Positions 17,341 to 24,197 of a stretch of DNA of 64,000 nucleotides are shown in pieces; the stretch's first letter is position 1, and each line of letters begins with the position of its first letter. The DNA is from Pseudomonas xionganensis (GTDB taxonomy: Bacteria; Pseudomonadota; Gammaproteobacteria; Pseudomonadales; Pseudomonadaceae). The position numbers were made by a program, and so were the translations under genes. The DNA is taken from contig NZ_WKJZ01000001.1 of NCBI RefSeq assembly GCF_009763245.1, positions 1,814,472-1,878,471 on the forward strand, given 5' to 3'. Under the pieces are notes generated by a model. It had not been told where the DNA came from and did no database searches. It worked only from the letters and a program-made list of their open reading frames with translations.

Positions 17341-17604
17341 TCAGGCGCTTTGCTGGTGGGTGCCGTTCTCCAGGGCTTGCTGCAGCCACCGGGCCTCGCG
17401 GTAGCTCTGGCGAAAGCCAAGGCAGCGCCCGGCTGCGTCTACTACCTGGACCATGCCGCGGCCCTTGATGATGACGCGGGTGCTGCCAGCGGCTCGCCCT
17501 GGGCTCTGCTGGCGTTGGGCGAACGCCTCGCGGGCCTTGCCGGCAAGGTTGATCAGGTCGGCCAGCTCGGTGACGCTGGCGCTGGCTTGTTGCAGTGCGT
17601 TCAT
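17341..17604 (-). CDS. Hypothetical early phage protein
   Basis: An 87-aa protein with an N-terminal helix (VTELADLINLAGKAREAFAQ) and a small beta region (RVIIKGRGMVQVVDAAGRCL). ATG 17604 has AGGAG spaced seven bases. It is the first gene of the block below the large non-coding gap, so a promoter or processing site may lie to its right. Confidence 0.62.
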   Translation of the reverse strand: MNALQQASASVTELADLINLAGKAREAFAQRQQSPGRAAGSTRVIIKGRGMVQVVDAAGRCLGFRQSYREARWLQQALENGTHQQSA

Positions 17605-18519
17605 GGCGTTGCTCCTGTGCTGCACCCATAAGCCAGCCACGCTTCGCCACCAGACCTTCCGCAAGGTGCGGGTCAGCGGGGCTGCTTATGGGTGCGGGGT
17701 AGGTGGGGGATAAGGCCCGGCATCGGATAACCAATGCCGGGGTGTTGCGCACTATGCTTCAGGTGGGGCTTTGGGCTTTGTCCAATGATGCGCGGTTACA
17801 TCGGCGCCCCGCTTGGCCGCTGCCTGGCAGGTGTTGGGCGCAGCCTTCAGGCTTACTGCGCCACGCGGTATTGCGTGTGCTTTTACATGGGCTTGTCCTC
17901 CGCTGATTCGCTCACTGGGCAGGCAGTGGCCACCTATGGAGTTGAATGAGTGCCGGCGTGCGCCTGTTCCGGCTGACCTTCGGGGAGTAGTGGCCCCTGG
18001 CGGCTTTGCTCCTGCTCGGCCTGGCCCGATTGCTTGACGCCTCCCGGCGTTGTCCTTTCCCGGCCCTGGAATAACCAGGACGACGAGTTGATGCAGACCA
18101 TTCTGCATCGGGGTGTGATCTGTGGGCGGACTCGAACCGCCTCTTGCCTGCATGGCTGCCAGCATCCCCTGGCACTGATCACACTCCGATGCAGCCTGCC
18201 CGCCAGGTTCTCCCAACGCACTGCAGGTGATCGGGCCGTCTCTCCGGCTGTCTCGCCAGTGAACCAGGCAGCAGCACCGCCCGGCACAGTCAACCACCAG
18301 TCTCGCGCCCAGCGTTGGCGCCTCATTACAGGTGTGGTTCCCGTCCGCCCGTTAGCTGACTCATGGCGGAAATGCTGTTTTAACGGCAGTACGTTGCCAG
18401 CCCAGCAGCAAAATCGTTGTTCAATGGCCGAACCGCCCAGGTGGCCAACCTGCATAGCGCCCAGCGTCCGCTCCTGCGTCGGCTGGGTGGCGCCCCCGAT
18501 TTGTCGGTGGGGGATTGGG
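17605..18519. other. 915-bp gap without a confident gene
   Basis: Several open frames cross this stretch on both strands, but none has both a ribosome site and protein-like composition. It contains hairpins (for example CCGGCATcggataaccaATGCCGG near 17717-17740) and the 90-nt tRNA-like inverted repeat at 18104-18193. It probably is an untranslated, structured part of the leftward transcript. Confidence 0.5.
18104..18193 (-). ncRNA. Candidate structured RNA with tRNA-like T-arm
   Basis: Arms of 21 nt (18104-18124 and 18173-18193) pair with only two mismatches. On the minus strand the closing stem is followed by a hairpin CCAG-gggatg-CTGG, a short GCC/GGC hairpin, and GGCGG-TTCGAGT-CCGCC, a 5-bp stem with a 7-nt loop matching the tRNA T-loop rule TTCRANY. 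The T-arm abuts the long stem with no gap, as in tRNA. No proper anticodon arm or CCA end, so it is not a normal tRNA. Confidence 0.5.
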
Positions 18520-18918
18520 TTACCGCTTTCCTGCCTCAAGAACCGGCAGGCCAGCTTCCGTTGGTATGTAAATCACTTGCGGCGTGGAACCCTTGCTAAG
18601 GCCCTGAATCCACAGGTAGCGCAGATATCCGTCCGGGCCGCCAAGCCCATCCGCCACAATTCGATTCGCTTCCGCCACGCCGCGAGCCCGGAGTACTTCT
18701 GCCTGGTTCAGGTACTCGGCAGACTCAAGCTCCTGCTTGGCTTCAAGCGTTGCAATTTGGCGGTTGAACTCGGCTTGACGAAGCTCAGCTTCACCACCGA
18801 TACCAGCTCTCCAGCGATTCCAGAGCGGCAAGCCAAAGAACAGGCCCCCGACCATCACCAGAATCATCACAATCACCAGCGTAATTACCGCTGCCTCGCC
18901 TTTTTGCTTTTTGTGCAT
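18520..18918 (-). CDS. Mini membrane protein with SPFH/prohibitin-like C-terminal tail
   Basis: A 132-aa protein with one membrane helix near residues 9-33, then a helix rich in A, E, Q and R (LEAKQELESAEYLNQAEVLR, GVAEANRIVADGL) and an end reading YLRYLWIQGLSKGS then VIYIPTEAGLP. The last part closely resembles the C-terminal region of HflC/HflK/stomatin proteins, but the SPFH domain itself is missing. First gene after the left operator region, so expressed first from the leftward promoter. ATG 18918 has GGAGG eight bases upstream. Confidence 0.7.
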   Translation of the reverse strand: MHKKQKGEAAVITLVIVMILVMVGGLFFGLPLWNRWRAGIGGEAELRQAEFNRQIATLEAKQELESAEYLNQAEVLRARGVAEANRIVADGLGGPDGYLRYLWIQGLSKGSTPQVIYIPTEAGLPVLEAGKR

Positions 18919-19319
18919 ATCGCTTCCCTCCGGTTGTTTTCCCAATGCGCCCTGTTGCCAAGGCGCATCAGTGAAAACTGCGTGTTCCTCGCGCTCAGCT
19001 ACTGGCCTCTTGCGCGCTTGTTGCGTCTGGCTGTCGGTGCCTGATTACTCGCCATCAGGCCGGGCATTGCTTCACTTAGCCGCTGTGCAGGTGGTGCGCC
19101 TTCTTCTCAGGCATCCTGCAGGGAGCGGGTGGGTGCGCCTCGGTGGGCTGCTGATTCCAGGGGTCAACAGGTCGAGTCGGCATGGTGACCAGAGCCATGC
19201 GTGGGCCGGTTCGCCGGCAATAGCAGTCGTGTTTTGCTTCCGTCGCTCAGCCGAAGCTGTCGGGACTGCGGAAGGTTCGGAATTGTGTAAAGAGCAGTGC
19301 CTTTCGGCTGGCCAAAATA
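18919..19319 (-). other. Leader of the leftward early transcript
   Basis: About 400 bp between the left operator cluster and the first leftward gene. It has hairpins such as GCGCC-ttggcaaca-GGGCGC near 18946-18967 and GCCGG/CCGGC near 19204-19222. Short frames exist but lack ribosome sites. It would suit antitermination or sRNA control, not shown. Confidence 0.4.
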
Positions 19320-19374
19320 CAAGCGGCCTTGCATTTATAAAAGCATGCTTGTCTTTCCAATGCAAGTTAGCTTG
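19320..19374 (-). promoter_or_regulatory. Left operator cluster (OL-like) and leftward promoter
   Basis: Three 12-bp sites: CAAGCGGCCTTG (19320-19331), AAAGCATGCTTG (19340-19351) and CAAGTTAGCTTG (19363-19374). They match the three sites between repressor and Cro. On the minus strand TTGGAA or TTGCAT followed by TATAAA brackets the middle site, so bound repressor would block the promoter. Confidence 0.75.
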
Positions 19375-19392
19375 TTTATTTTCTTGCGGGCA

Positions 19393-19425
19393 TAAAAAAG
19401 CCCGCGCTCGGCGGGCTTCGTTTTT
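19393..19425 (-). terminator. Terminator of the repressor/lysogeny operon
   Basis: AGCCCGC-cgagc-GCGGGCT followed by a run of T on the minus strand, 11 bases after the YafO-family gene. It isolates the lysogenic operon from the left operator region. Confidence 0.88.
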
Positions 19426-19435
19426 ATCCTGATGG

Positions 19436-19876
19436 TCAGTTCTGGTCGCGCCAGGCCTGGGCCAGCCTTGCAAGCTTCTTCATGGTTGTGCGGTCTCTGG
19501 CCTTGCCGTGCGCATCAGGCCAGAAGAACGCCAAAATCAGAAAGCGCTCCTCGTACAACTCGCCTGGCACGTATATCAAGGCAGCATCCTCGCCTGGGTT
19601 GCCGCGCCGGCATACGCGGCTGTTCTGCGGGACGTTCTTGGGGAAAGTGGCGGGCGGGATCTTGATATGGATGTGCATCATGCAGGCCTGGGCAGCTTGC
19701 ACGGGCTGCATGTAGGGCACATCCTTACCGAATATGGATGGTATCTCCAGGCGTCCGGATTCCATGTAGCGCGAGAACTCGGCACGCAGCGTGCTTGATA
19801 GGCCGGGGTGCTTGGCGTCTACTGGCTTGAAGAAAAGCGAAAAGGTTTCCGGATGGAAGCTAACTTCAACCGCCAT
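19436..19876 (-). CDS. YafO-family mRNA interferase toxin, no antitoxin beside it
   Basis: A 146-aa protein. Its C-terminal two-thirds follow E. coli YafO, a ribosome-dependent endoribonuclease: LEIPSIFGKD (YafO LPDIFGRD), MMHIHI (VAHIHL), the central SRVCRRGNPGEDAALIYV, then HGKARDRTTMKKLARLAQAW. In E. coli YafN is encoded just upstream as antitoxin; here the upstream gene encodes an exported protein instead. It is the last gene of the repressor operon, so it should be transcribed in the lysogen. ATG 19876 has GGGAG three bases upstream. Confidence 0.85.
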   Translation of the reverse strand: MAVEVSFHPETFSLFFKPVDAKHPGLSSTLRAEFSRYMESGRLEIPSIFGKDVPYMQPVQAAQACMMHIHIKIPPATFPKNVPQNSRVCRRGNPGEDAALIYVPGELYEERFLILAFFWPDAHGKARDRTTMKKLARLAQAWRDQN

Positions 19877-19884
19877 TGGCTCCC

Positions 19885-20388
19885 TTAAGCTAGCTTAGCC
19901 AGCTGCCGATTGGTGTGATCGGCCAGGTCGCTCAGCGCCTTGCCGGGGAGCGCGCTCTGGTATTCATCGGGTACCACGAAGTGCTGCCTAAACAGGTGAT
20001 CAACGGTAACCAGTCGACCCCTGACTTTGGCAATAGCCCGGCGCAAGGCCATGTGCTCGCTGCTCAGGATCTCGGGGACAGCTGCCTGCTGCAGCGCTGT
20101 CTCAAGTTGGCGAGTGGCTTTGAGCAGCTGCATGTTCTTTAGGAATTGCTCTTCGTCGAAGCGGCTGAACTCAACCAGGCTGGAGACGATTTTCACGTAG
20201 TCGGCATCCAGAGCGGTCCAGTCGCTGACCATCTTTGCAATGACCGAGCGAATATCTTCCTGCTTGAAAGGTGCCGCTTGATGCTGCGTTGGGCGCGCTT
20301 GGTTGGCGCCCTCGGCTGCTGCCGAGTAGTCTCCAACCAGCGCCATTGCCGCGACAATGAGCGCAGGAGCGGCGGCTTTTGCAGACAT
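19885..20388 (-). CDS. Exported hypothetical protein of the lysogeny operon
   Basis: A 167-aa protein starting with a Sec-type signal peptide (MSAKAAAPALIVAAMALVG, cleavage probably after YSAAA or AEGA). The mature part is helical with no cysteine (KQEDIRSVIAKMVSDWTALD, RQLETALQQAAVPEIL) and would sit in the periplasm. Ribosome site GGAG is six bases upstream. It lies eight bases before the YafO-like gene. A periplasmic lysogen-expressed phage protein suggests surface change or exclusion of DNA entry (inference). Confidence 0.7.
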   Translation of the reverse strand: MSAKAAAPALIVAAMALVGDYSAAAEGANQARPTQHQAAPFKQEDIRSVIAKMVSDWTALDADYVKIVSSLVEFSRFDEEQFLKNMQLLKATRQLETALQQAAVPEILSSEHMALRRAIAKVRGRLVTVDHLFRQHFVVPDEYQSALPGKALSDLADHTNRQLAKLA

Positions 20389-20501
20389 TGCGCACTCCTA
20401 TTGGCGTTTCTGAAAAGGGCCAGAATTGTAAGGCACAACACACTGTATAGCCAGAATTGAAAAGCCTTCAATACTGGCCATCTGTCCAGCTGAATGCGGC
20501 T

Positions 20502-21392
20502 TTAGGTGCCTACCTTCAGGCTATTCTCGATATCCTGTAGGCGTCTTGCACCTTCCAGCGGGTCGTTGATGGTGACCAGTGGGAAGTCTTTCTTGTCCGC
20601 CATGTCCTGCAAGAGTAGCAGGCGCTCGCGGTAGGACTGCTGATTGTTTGGCTTGAGCTGGGAGAGGTGCTGATCCGTAGGCACTACGAGCATCATGGTC
20701 GGCTGCTGGTGATGCTCGATCAAGCCGTCATGCTCACGCAGTTGCTCAAGGCGCAGGATGCGCGAACTGGCAACGTCGAAAAGGTTACTTTGACGGTAGC
20801 CCGCCGTTACGCTGCAGATGTTGGCCGCCACGCGGGAAGAGAAATAGTCGCAGGGCAGGGAGATTACCGCCCCGCGCACCCGAACATCCACCGAGCGGCC
20901 GAAGTGCTCGACCAGGGTCGGGTTAACCTTCTCCATCGCGCGCTTGAAGCGCTTCCAGTACATGGTGCGGTCGTGATCGCCACGGCCTTCTTCGCCGGCG
21001 TGCACAGTGCTCAGGCTTGACGTCAGGCTTATGCCTTGCTCGATCACGTCCTGAAGATCCTCGCCAATCGCAACGCGCTTCTTGCCCAGGCTTATGCCAT
21101 GCATGCCCGAGGAGAACTCGCCGCGGAAGCCGCCCTTGGCAAACCGCAGGGCGCGGTCAAGCGCCAGGGTCATCATCTTTTCAAGGCCGGCAGCGGTATC
21201 GCCATAGAGGCATTCCAGCGCTTTACGGCTGATGGCCAGCTGGCCGGCTGCCTCTTGGCCATCGAAGGCGACTACGCCTATGGTCAGTCTCTCGCCGGAT
21301 TGGACTATGGGCTCCATGTAAATCGCCGCCCACTGCGCCTCGTATGAGGGCAGGGCAGGGAAGTCGGAGAAATTAGCGACTGGGCTGCTCAC
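20502..21392 (-). CDS. DUF3037-like protein paired with HipA-like kinase
   Basis: A 296-aa protein. Its start resembles DUF3037 proteins: YEAQWAAIYMEPIVQSGERL then TIGVVAFDG, a beta strand and loop about residue 20-45. The middle has helices around ALDRALRFAKGGFRGEF and a basic patch. It starts at GTG 21392, overlapping the stop of the kinase gene (GTGA), so the pair is coupled. DUF3037 genes are known to neighbour HipA-like kinase genes, which supports a functional pair. Longer than simple DUF3037 proteins; the extra domain is unrecognised. Confidence 0.65.
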   Translation of the reverse strand: MSSPVANFSDFPALPSYEAQWAAIYMEPIVQSGERLTIGVVAFDGQEAAGQLAISRKALECLYGDTAAGLEKMMTLALDRALRFAKGGFRGEFSSGMHGISLGKKRVAIGEDLQDVIEQGISLTSSLSTVHAGEEGRGDHDRTMYWKRFKRAMEKVNPTLVEHFGRSVDVRVRGAVISLPCDYFSSRVAANICSVTAGYRQSNLFDVASSRILRLEQLREHDGLIEHHQQPTMMLVVPTDQHLSQLKPNNQQSYRERLLLLQDMADKKDFPLVTINDPLEGARRLQDIENSLKVGT

Positions 21393-22138
21393 GTGCCAAG
21401 GTCCAGGTGTGATTGGTTGGGGTCTACGCTTTTAGCGATCAGGCCCGGCATATGATGGATGCGAGCCTGTAGAAATTCCACAACCTCATTCACATGTTTT
21501 TGGTCTACCTGACAATTACCGGGGAGGCTTTTAAGTGCGTGCGCCCGGAAGTCGCAATCACCGATGGCCTCGGCCTGCTCAGCAAGGAGCTGGCCGCTGC
21601 GGCGCCTTTCGAATTTTTGCACATCGGTAAGCAGGCGTTCGAGCAGGTGGTTGCAGATGGTGCGGTGCGGCACGCTGAGCGGGTCGCCCAGGGCTTCTTC
21701 GTGATCGATCAGCCAGAGCTTGCCATCGCCGCCCAGCAGCATGTTGCGCATGTTGCGGTCTGAGTTGGCGATCAGTTCATCAAACACAATGGCTGTGCGC
21801 CTATGCGACCATTTGTTGAGCAGGTCGTTCACCTCGTCGAGGCGCACCATTCTGGAGATGGGGTGCGCGCCGGTGTCGACGCTGGCCAGGCAGGGCGCAA
21901 TGGGTGCCGCCATGCCTACGTCTGCACCGCGTGCAGCGACCACTGATGTGTAGGGCACGGGCAAGCCGAAGTGACGCCCGAGCGCCGCACTGAACATCTC
22001 GGCGTACATCTGCTTTGGCGGCAGCAGCTTGACATAGGCGTGATATTTGCGGCCGCCGGAGAACTTGACGATGCCATAGAACAGCGGGTTCTTGCCTCGT
22101 ACGTCTCGATCTTCAACGGCGTCGCCGCCGAGATACAT
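21389..22138 (-). CDS. HipA-like protein kinase
   Basis: A 249-aa protein of the HipA-like kinase fold. YVKLLPPKQMYAEMFSAAL supplies the ATP-binding lysine and helix-C glutamate; the catalytic loop is LIANSDRNMRNMLLGG and the metal-binding motif LWLIDHEEAL. It lacks the full HipA N-subdomain and any obvious membrane part. ATG 22138 lies seven bases after the repressor stop with TGAGGT upstream; GTG 22192 inside the repressor gene would add 18 residues. The position directly after the repressor equals that of rexA in lambda. Confidence 0.8.
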   Translation of the reverse strand: MYLGGDAVEDRDVRGKNPLFYGIVKFSGGRKYHAYVKLLPPKQMYAEMFSAALGRHFGLPVPYTSVVAARGADVGMAAPIAPCLASVDTGAHPISRMVRLDEVNDLLNKWSHRRTAIVFDELIANSDRNMRNMLLGGDGKLWLIDHEEALGDPLSVPHRTICNHLLERLLTDVQKFERRRSGQLLAEQAEAIGDCDFRAHALKSLPGNCQVDQKHVNEVVEFLQARIHHMPGLIAKSVDPNQSHLDLGT

Positions 22139-22145
22139 GCCGACC

Positions 22146-22763
22146 TCAGGTTCGGCGAGCGGGTTTTTTTCCTGGCTCACGGGCTGCTGCACCTTCCTTT
22201 GCGAATTCTTTTTCCATGCCGCGCTGGTACATCTTCAGCAAGTCATCCGGGGAGCCGCCGTTCTCTTCTGCCTGGAACGCCGCTTGCGCCAAGCCCTGCA
22301 AGCGCTGGCCCTTGGCGCGGGCCTTACCCTGGCTGTGAACGATGTCGTTGCGGATCTGCATCAGCTGCTCGACTTGGGAGTCAGTTAGCTGGCCGCTGAA
22401 CAGGCCAGCCTGTATCGCATGAAGCGCGGCCACGGCCTCAAGCAGGGCAGCGGCGGCCTCGGTCTTTGACTTTGGATCGGCTTGTTGGGCGCTGGCTGGC
22501 TTGGTATCGATTTCGCCTGTTTTTGCTTCCGCGCCAGTCTTCAGCTCGGCGAGATCACCACTGAGCAGCCAGTCAACGGTCACCTTGTACTTTCGCGCAA
22601 TCGAAACCAAGTGCTCATTACGAATGTTTGCAGTGTCGCCAGAAAACCACTGGCGCACGGCCTCATAGCTGATCTCGCAGGTCTTCGCCAGCTCCCTACG
22701 AACAGAACGGCGCGGCACACCCCGCGCTTGCAATAGGCTTTGGATTCTATCGATCACATTCAT
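22146..22763 (-). CDS. Phage repressor (CI-type, HTH) without S24 peptidase domain
   Basis: A 205-aa regulator. The N-terminal domain is an XRE-like helix-turn-helix (SVRRELAKTCEISYEAVRQW, ending VDWLLSG near residue 69). The remainder is helical and linker-like, with no Ala-Gly cleavage site or Ser/Lys pair of LexA/CI S24 peptidases. It is divergent from Cro across the OR-like cluster. It should maintain lysogeny by binding both operator clusters. Absence of the protease domain means SOS autocleavage is not the obvious induction route. Confidence 0.88.
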   Translation of the reverse strand: MNVIDRIQSLLQARGVPRRSVRRELAKTCEISYEAVRQWFSGDTANIRNEHLVSIARKYKVTVDWLLSGDLAELKTGAEAKTGEIDTKPASAQQADPKSKTEAAAALLEAVAALHAIQAGLFSGQLTDSQVEQLMQIRNDIVHSQGKARAKGQRLQGLAQAAFQAEENGGSPDDLLKMYQRGMEKEFAKEGAAAREPGKKPARRT

Positions 22764-22775
22764 TCCGCGACGATA

Positions 22776-22823
22776 CAAGCAGGCTTGCCAAGTATGCTTG
22801 CCTTGTAAATACAAGCATGCTTG
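22776..22823. promoter_or_regulatory. Right operator cluster (OR-like) between repressor and Cro
   Basis: Three near-palindromic sites: CAAGCAGGCTTG (22776-22787), CAAGTATGCTTG (22789-22800) and CAAGCATGCTTG (22812-22823). A rightward promoter may use TTGCCT (22798-22803) and TTGAAT (22821-22826) with 17-bp spacing. Arrangement is that of lambda OR. Confidence 0.82.
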
Positions 22824-22851
22824 AATTGTTGGCAGTCGATAGGAGCCAGCC

Positions 22852-23028
22852 ATGACTAAAACAGAAGCTATCAAGTACTTCGGCTCGATCTCGGACTTGG
22901 CAAAAGCGCTGGGCACGTCCTACGAGGCAATCCGCCAGTGGGGCGACGAGATACCAGAGCTGCGCCAGTACCAAATTGAGGTGCTGACCAAGGGGGCTCT
23001 TCGTGCCGACCAGAAGCCAGCAGCCTGA
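22852..23028 (+). CDS. cro: Cro-like repressor (P22 Cro type)
   Basis: A 58-aa DNA-binding protein: IKYFGSISDLAKALGTSYEA then IRQWGDEIPELRQYQIEVLT. This follows the P22 Cro layout of a helix-turn-helix with the W and the IPE-x-YRLE-x-x-T end. It is the first rightward gene after the operators, with AGGAG eight bases upstream. It would shut down repressor synthesis during lytic growth. Confidence 0.85.
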   Translation: MTKTEAIKYFGSISDLAKALGTSYEAIRQWGDEIPELRQYQIEVLTKGALRADQKPAA

Positions 23029-23114
23029 GCGATACCCGGCGATCTTTCCCTTGGCCGCCATGATCACGCCGTCGCAGAGCCGGCACCACGATAAAAGAGC
23101 AGAGGTTTCCCGAA

Positions 23115-23537
23115 ATGGAAGAAGTACACCGCGCGATTCACGAGACGGTGCTGGATGCCGGCCCTAAGCAGCTGGCGCACTTGATGGGTATGTCTCATAC
23201 GAGCCTGCTGAACCGCTGTAACCCGAATGACGACACGCACCGCCTGAATGTCGAGCACCTGCTGCAGATCATGTTGCACAGCCGTGACAGCCGCGTTCTG
23301 GCCGCTCTGGCGCATGAGTTCGGTTTTGAGTTGGTGGCGAAGCAGCCCGTTAAGGCGACCGGCCTGCAGGCAGCCGTGCTGCACATGCATGACGAGATTG
23401 CCGATGTGACCAAGGCCGTGGTGGAGGCGCTTGAGGATGGCCACGTGAGCCAGCACGAGAAACAGCAGATCAGGCGCGCGATCGGAGAGGCCAGGACTTC
23501 GATGGAAGTGCTGCTGGCTTCGGTCAAGGTTGCTTGA
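23115..23537 (+). CDS. Phage regulatory CII-family (CP76-like) protein
   Basis: A 140-aa helical regulator. Residues 1-70 (LAHLMGMSHTSLLNRCNPND, then LNVEHLLQIMLHSRDSRVL, AALAHEFGF) match the family called phage regulatory protein CII / CP76. The C-terminal helices (IADVTKAVVEALEDGHVSQ) may tetramerise. It would promote early repressor or integrase expression by analogy with cII. It lies directly after cro. Confidence 0.82.
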   Translation: MEEVHRAIHETVLDAGPKQLAHLMGMSHTSLLNRCNPNDDTHRLNVEHLLQIMLHSRDSRVLAALAHEFGFELVAKQPVKATGLQAAVLHMHDEIADVTKAVVEALEDGHVSQHEKQQIRRAIGEARTSMEVLLASVKVA

Positions 23538-23568
23538 ACCACAACACCACCCAGAGAGGGTTTACCGC

Positions 23569-23913
23569 ATGAGCCAGCCGACCCAAGGCATGCCAGCAGA
23601 GCGCTACACGCCCACGCCCGATGATATCGAAGCCATTCGCACTGAGCTGAATGCCCTTATTGAGCTGATCCATATGACCAATCGCGGGCTGCAGATGCAG
23701 GAGGCGATGCACGGCATCCGGCTGCTGGAGCCGCACAACAGCCTGTGCATCGCTATTCGGGATTTGTTCTGGTGCCGCGCTCGGCTGTACGGCCTTGGCA
23801 CCGCTCAGCCCCCGCGCCTTGCGGGCCTTGCGGGCCTTACACCTGCTTCAGCCGTGCGGCATCCAGCAGAAAGCGGCCGTGATGATCACCCGGCTCGGTC
23901 GAGTCATCCATGA
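23569..23913 (+). CDS. Hypothetical phage protein after cII-like gene
   Basis: A 114-aa protein, helical in residues 15-75 (DDIEAIRTELNALIELIHM, NSLCIAIRDLFWCRARLYG) and low-complexity at the C-terminus. ATG 23569 has GAGAGGG eight bases upstream. Its last 77 bases overlap antisense with the gene at 23837-24070, so the true end product may be affected by convergent transcription. Confidence 0.55.
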   Translation: MSQPTQGMPAERYTPTPDDIEAIRTELNALIELIHMTNRGLQMQEAMHGIRLLEPHNSLCIAIRDLFWCRARLYGLGTAQPPRLAGLAGLTPASAVRHPAESGRDDHPARSSHP

Positions 23914-24070
23914 ACACCCCGCTGATCAACCCCCTGCGCCTGAGCTCGCGAACAGCGAGCAGGTTTAGCTGTCGCTCGCCCGCCAGGTTGCAGATTGCCG
24001 TAGTGCCGGGGTTGGCGGCGATTTGCTGCAAGACGGAATCGAGCAGGGCCTCGGTTACTTCAAGCGTCAT
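23837..24070 (-). CDS. Small leftward hypothetical protein
   Basis: A 77-aa protein (EALLDSVLQQIAANPGTTAI, then AVRELRRRGLISGVFMDD) with an excellent ribosome site AGGAGG spaced five bases before ATG 24070. The helix around LLAVRELRRRGLI could be winged-helix-like. It opposes the rightward early transcript and needs its own promoter. Confidence 0.6.
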   Translation of the reverse strand: MTLEVTEALLDSVLQQIAANPGTTAICNLAGERQLNLLAVRELRRRGLISGVFMDDSTEPGDHHGRFLLDAARLKQV

Positions 24071-24144
24071 CGGAACCTCCTGGTTCGCTGTGTTGGGTGA
24101 GAGCTTCACAGCGTAGCAGGCGGTTCCGACCTTTTTGCAGGCAC

Positions 24145-24173
24145 AAAAAAGCCCGGGGGCAACCGGGCTTCTT
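24145..24173. terminator. Hairpin upstream of the antirepressor gene
   Basis: AAAAAAGCCCGG-gggcaa-CCGGGCTTCTT. A good terminator for leftward transcripts and a weak one for rightward transcripts; could act as tR1-like attenuation of the early operon. Confidence 0.65.
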
Positions 24174-24197
24174 CAACAACTATGCACGGAGTCGATT

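Noticed and set aside
17752..18539. Two overlapping minus-strand frames (181 and 201 aa)
   Set aside because: They cross the tRNA-like inverted repeat, lack ribosome sites and have composition unlike proteins. One might still be real, so the area is reported as a gap.
18034..19044. 336-aa plus-strand frame
   Set aside because: Runs antisense to the SPFH-tail gene and through the RNA element; shadow frame.
18999..19198. Short leader frames of 18 aa (Arg-rich, ATG at 19055) and 40 aa (ATG at 19198) in the leftward leader
   Set aside because: An Arg-rich peptide in the position of lambda N is tempting, but neither frame has a ribosome site and both are too short to judge.
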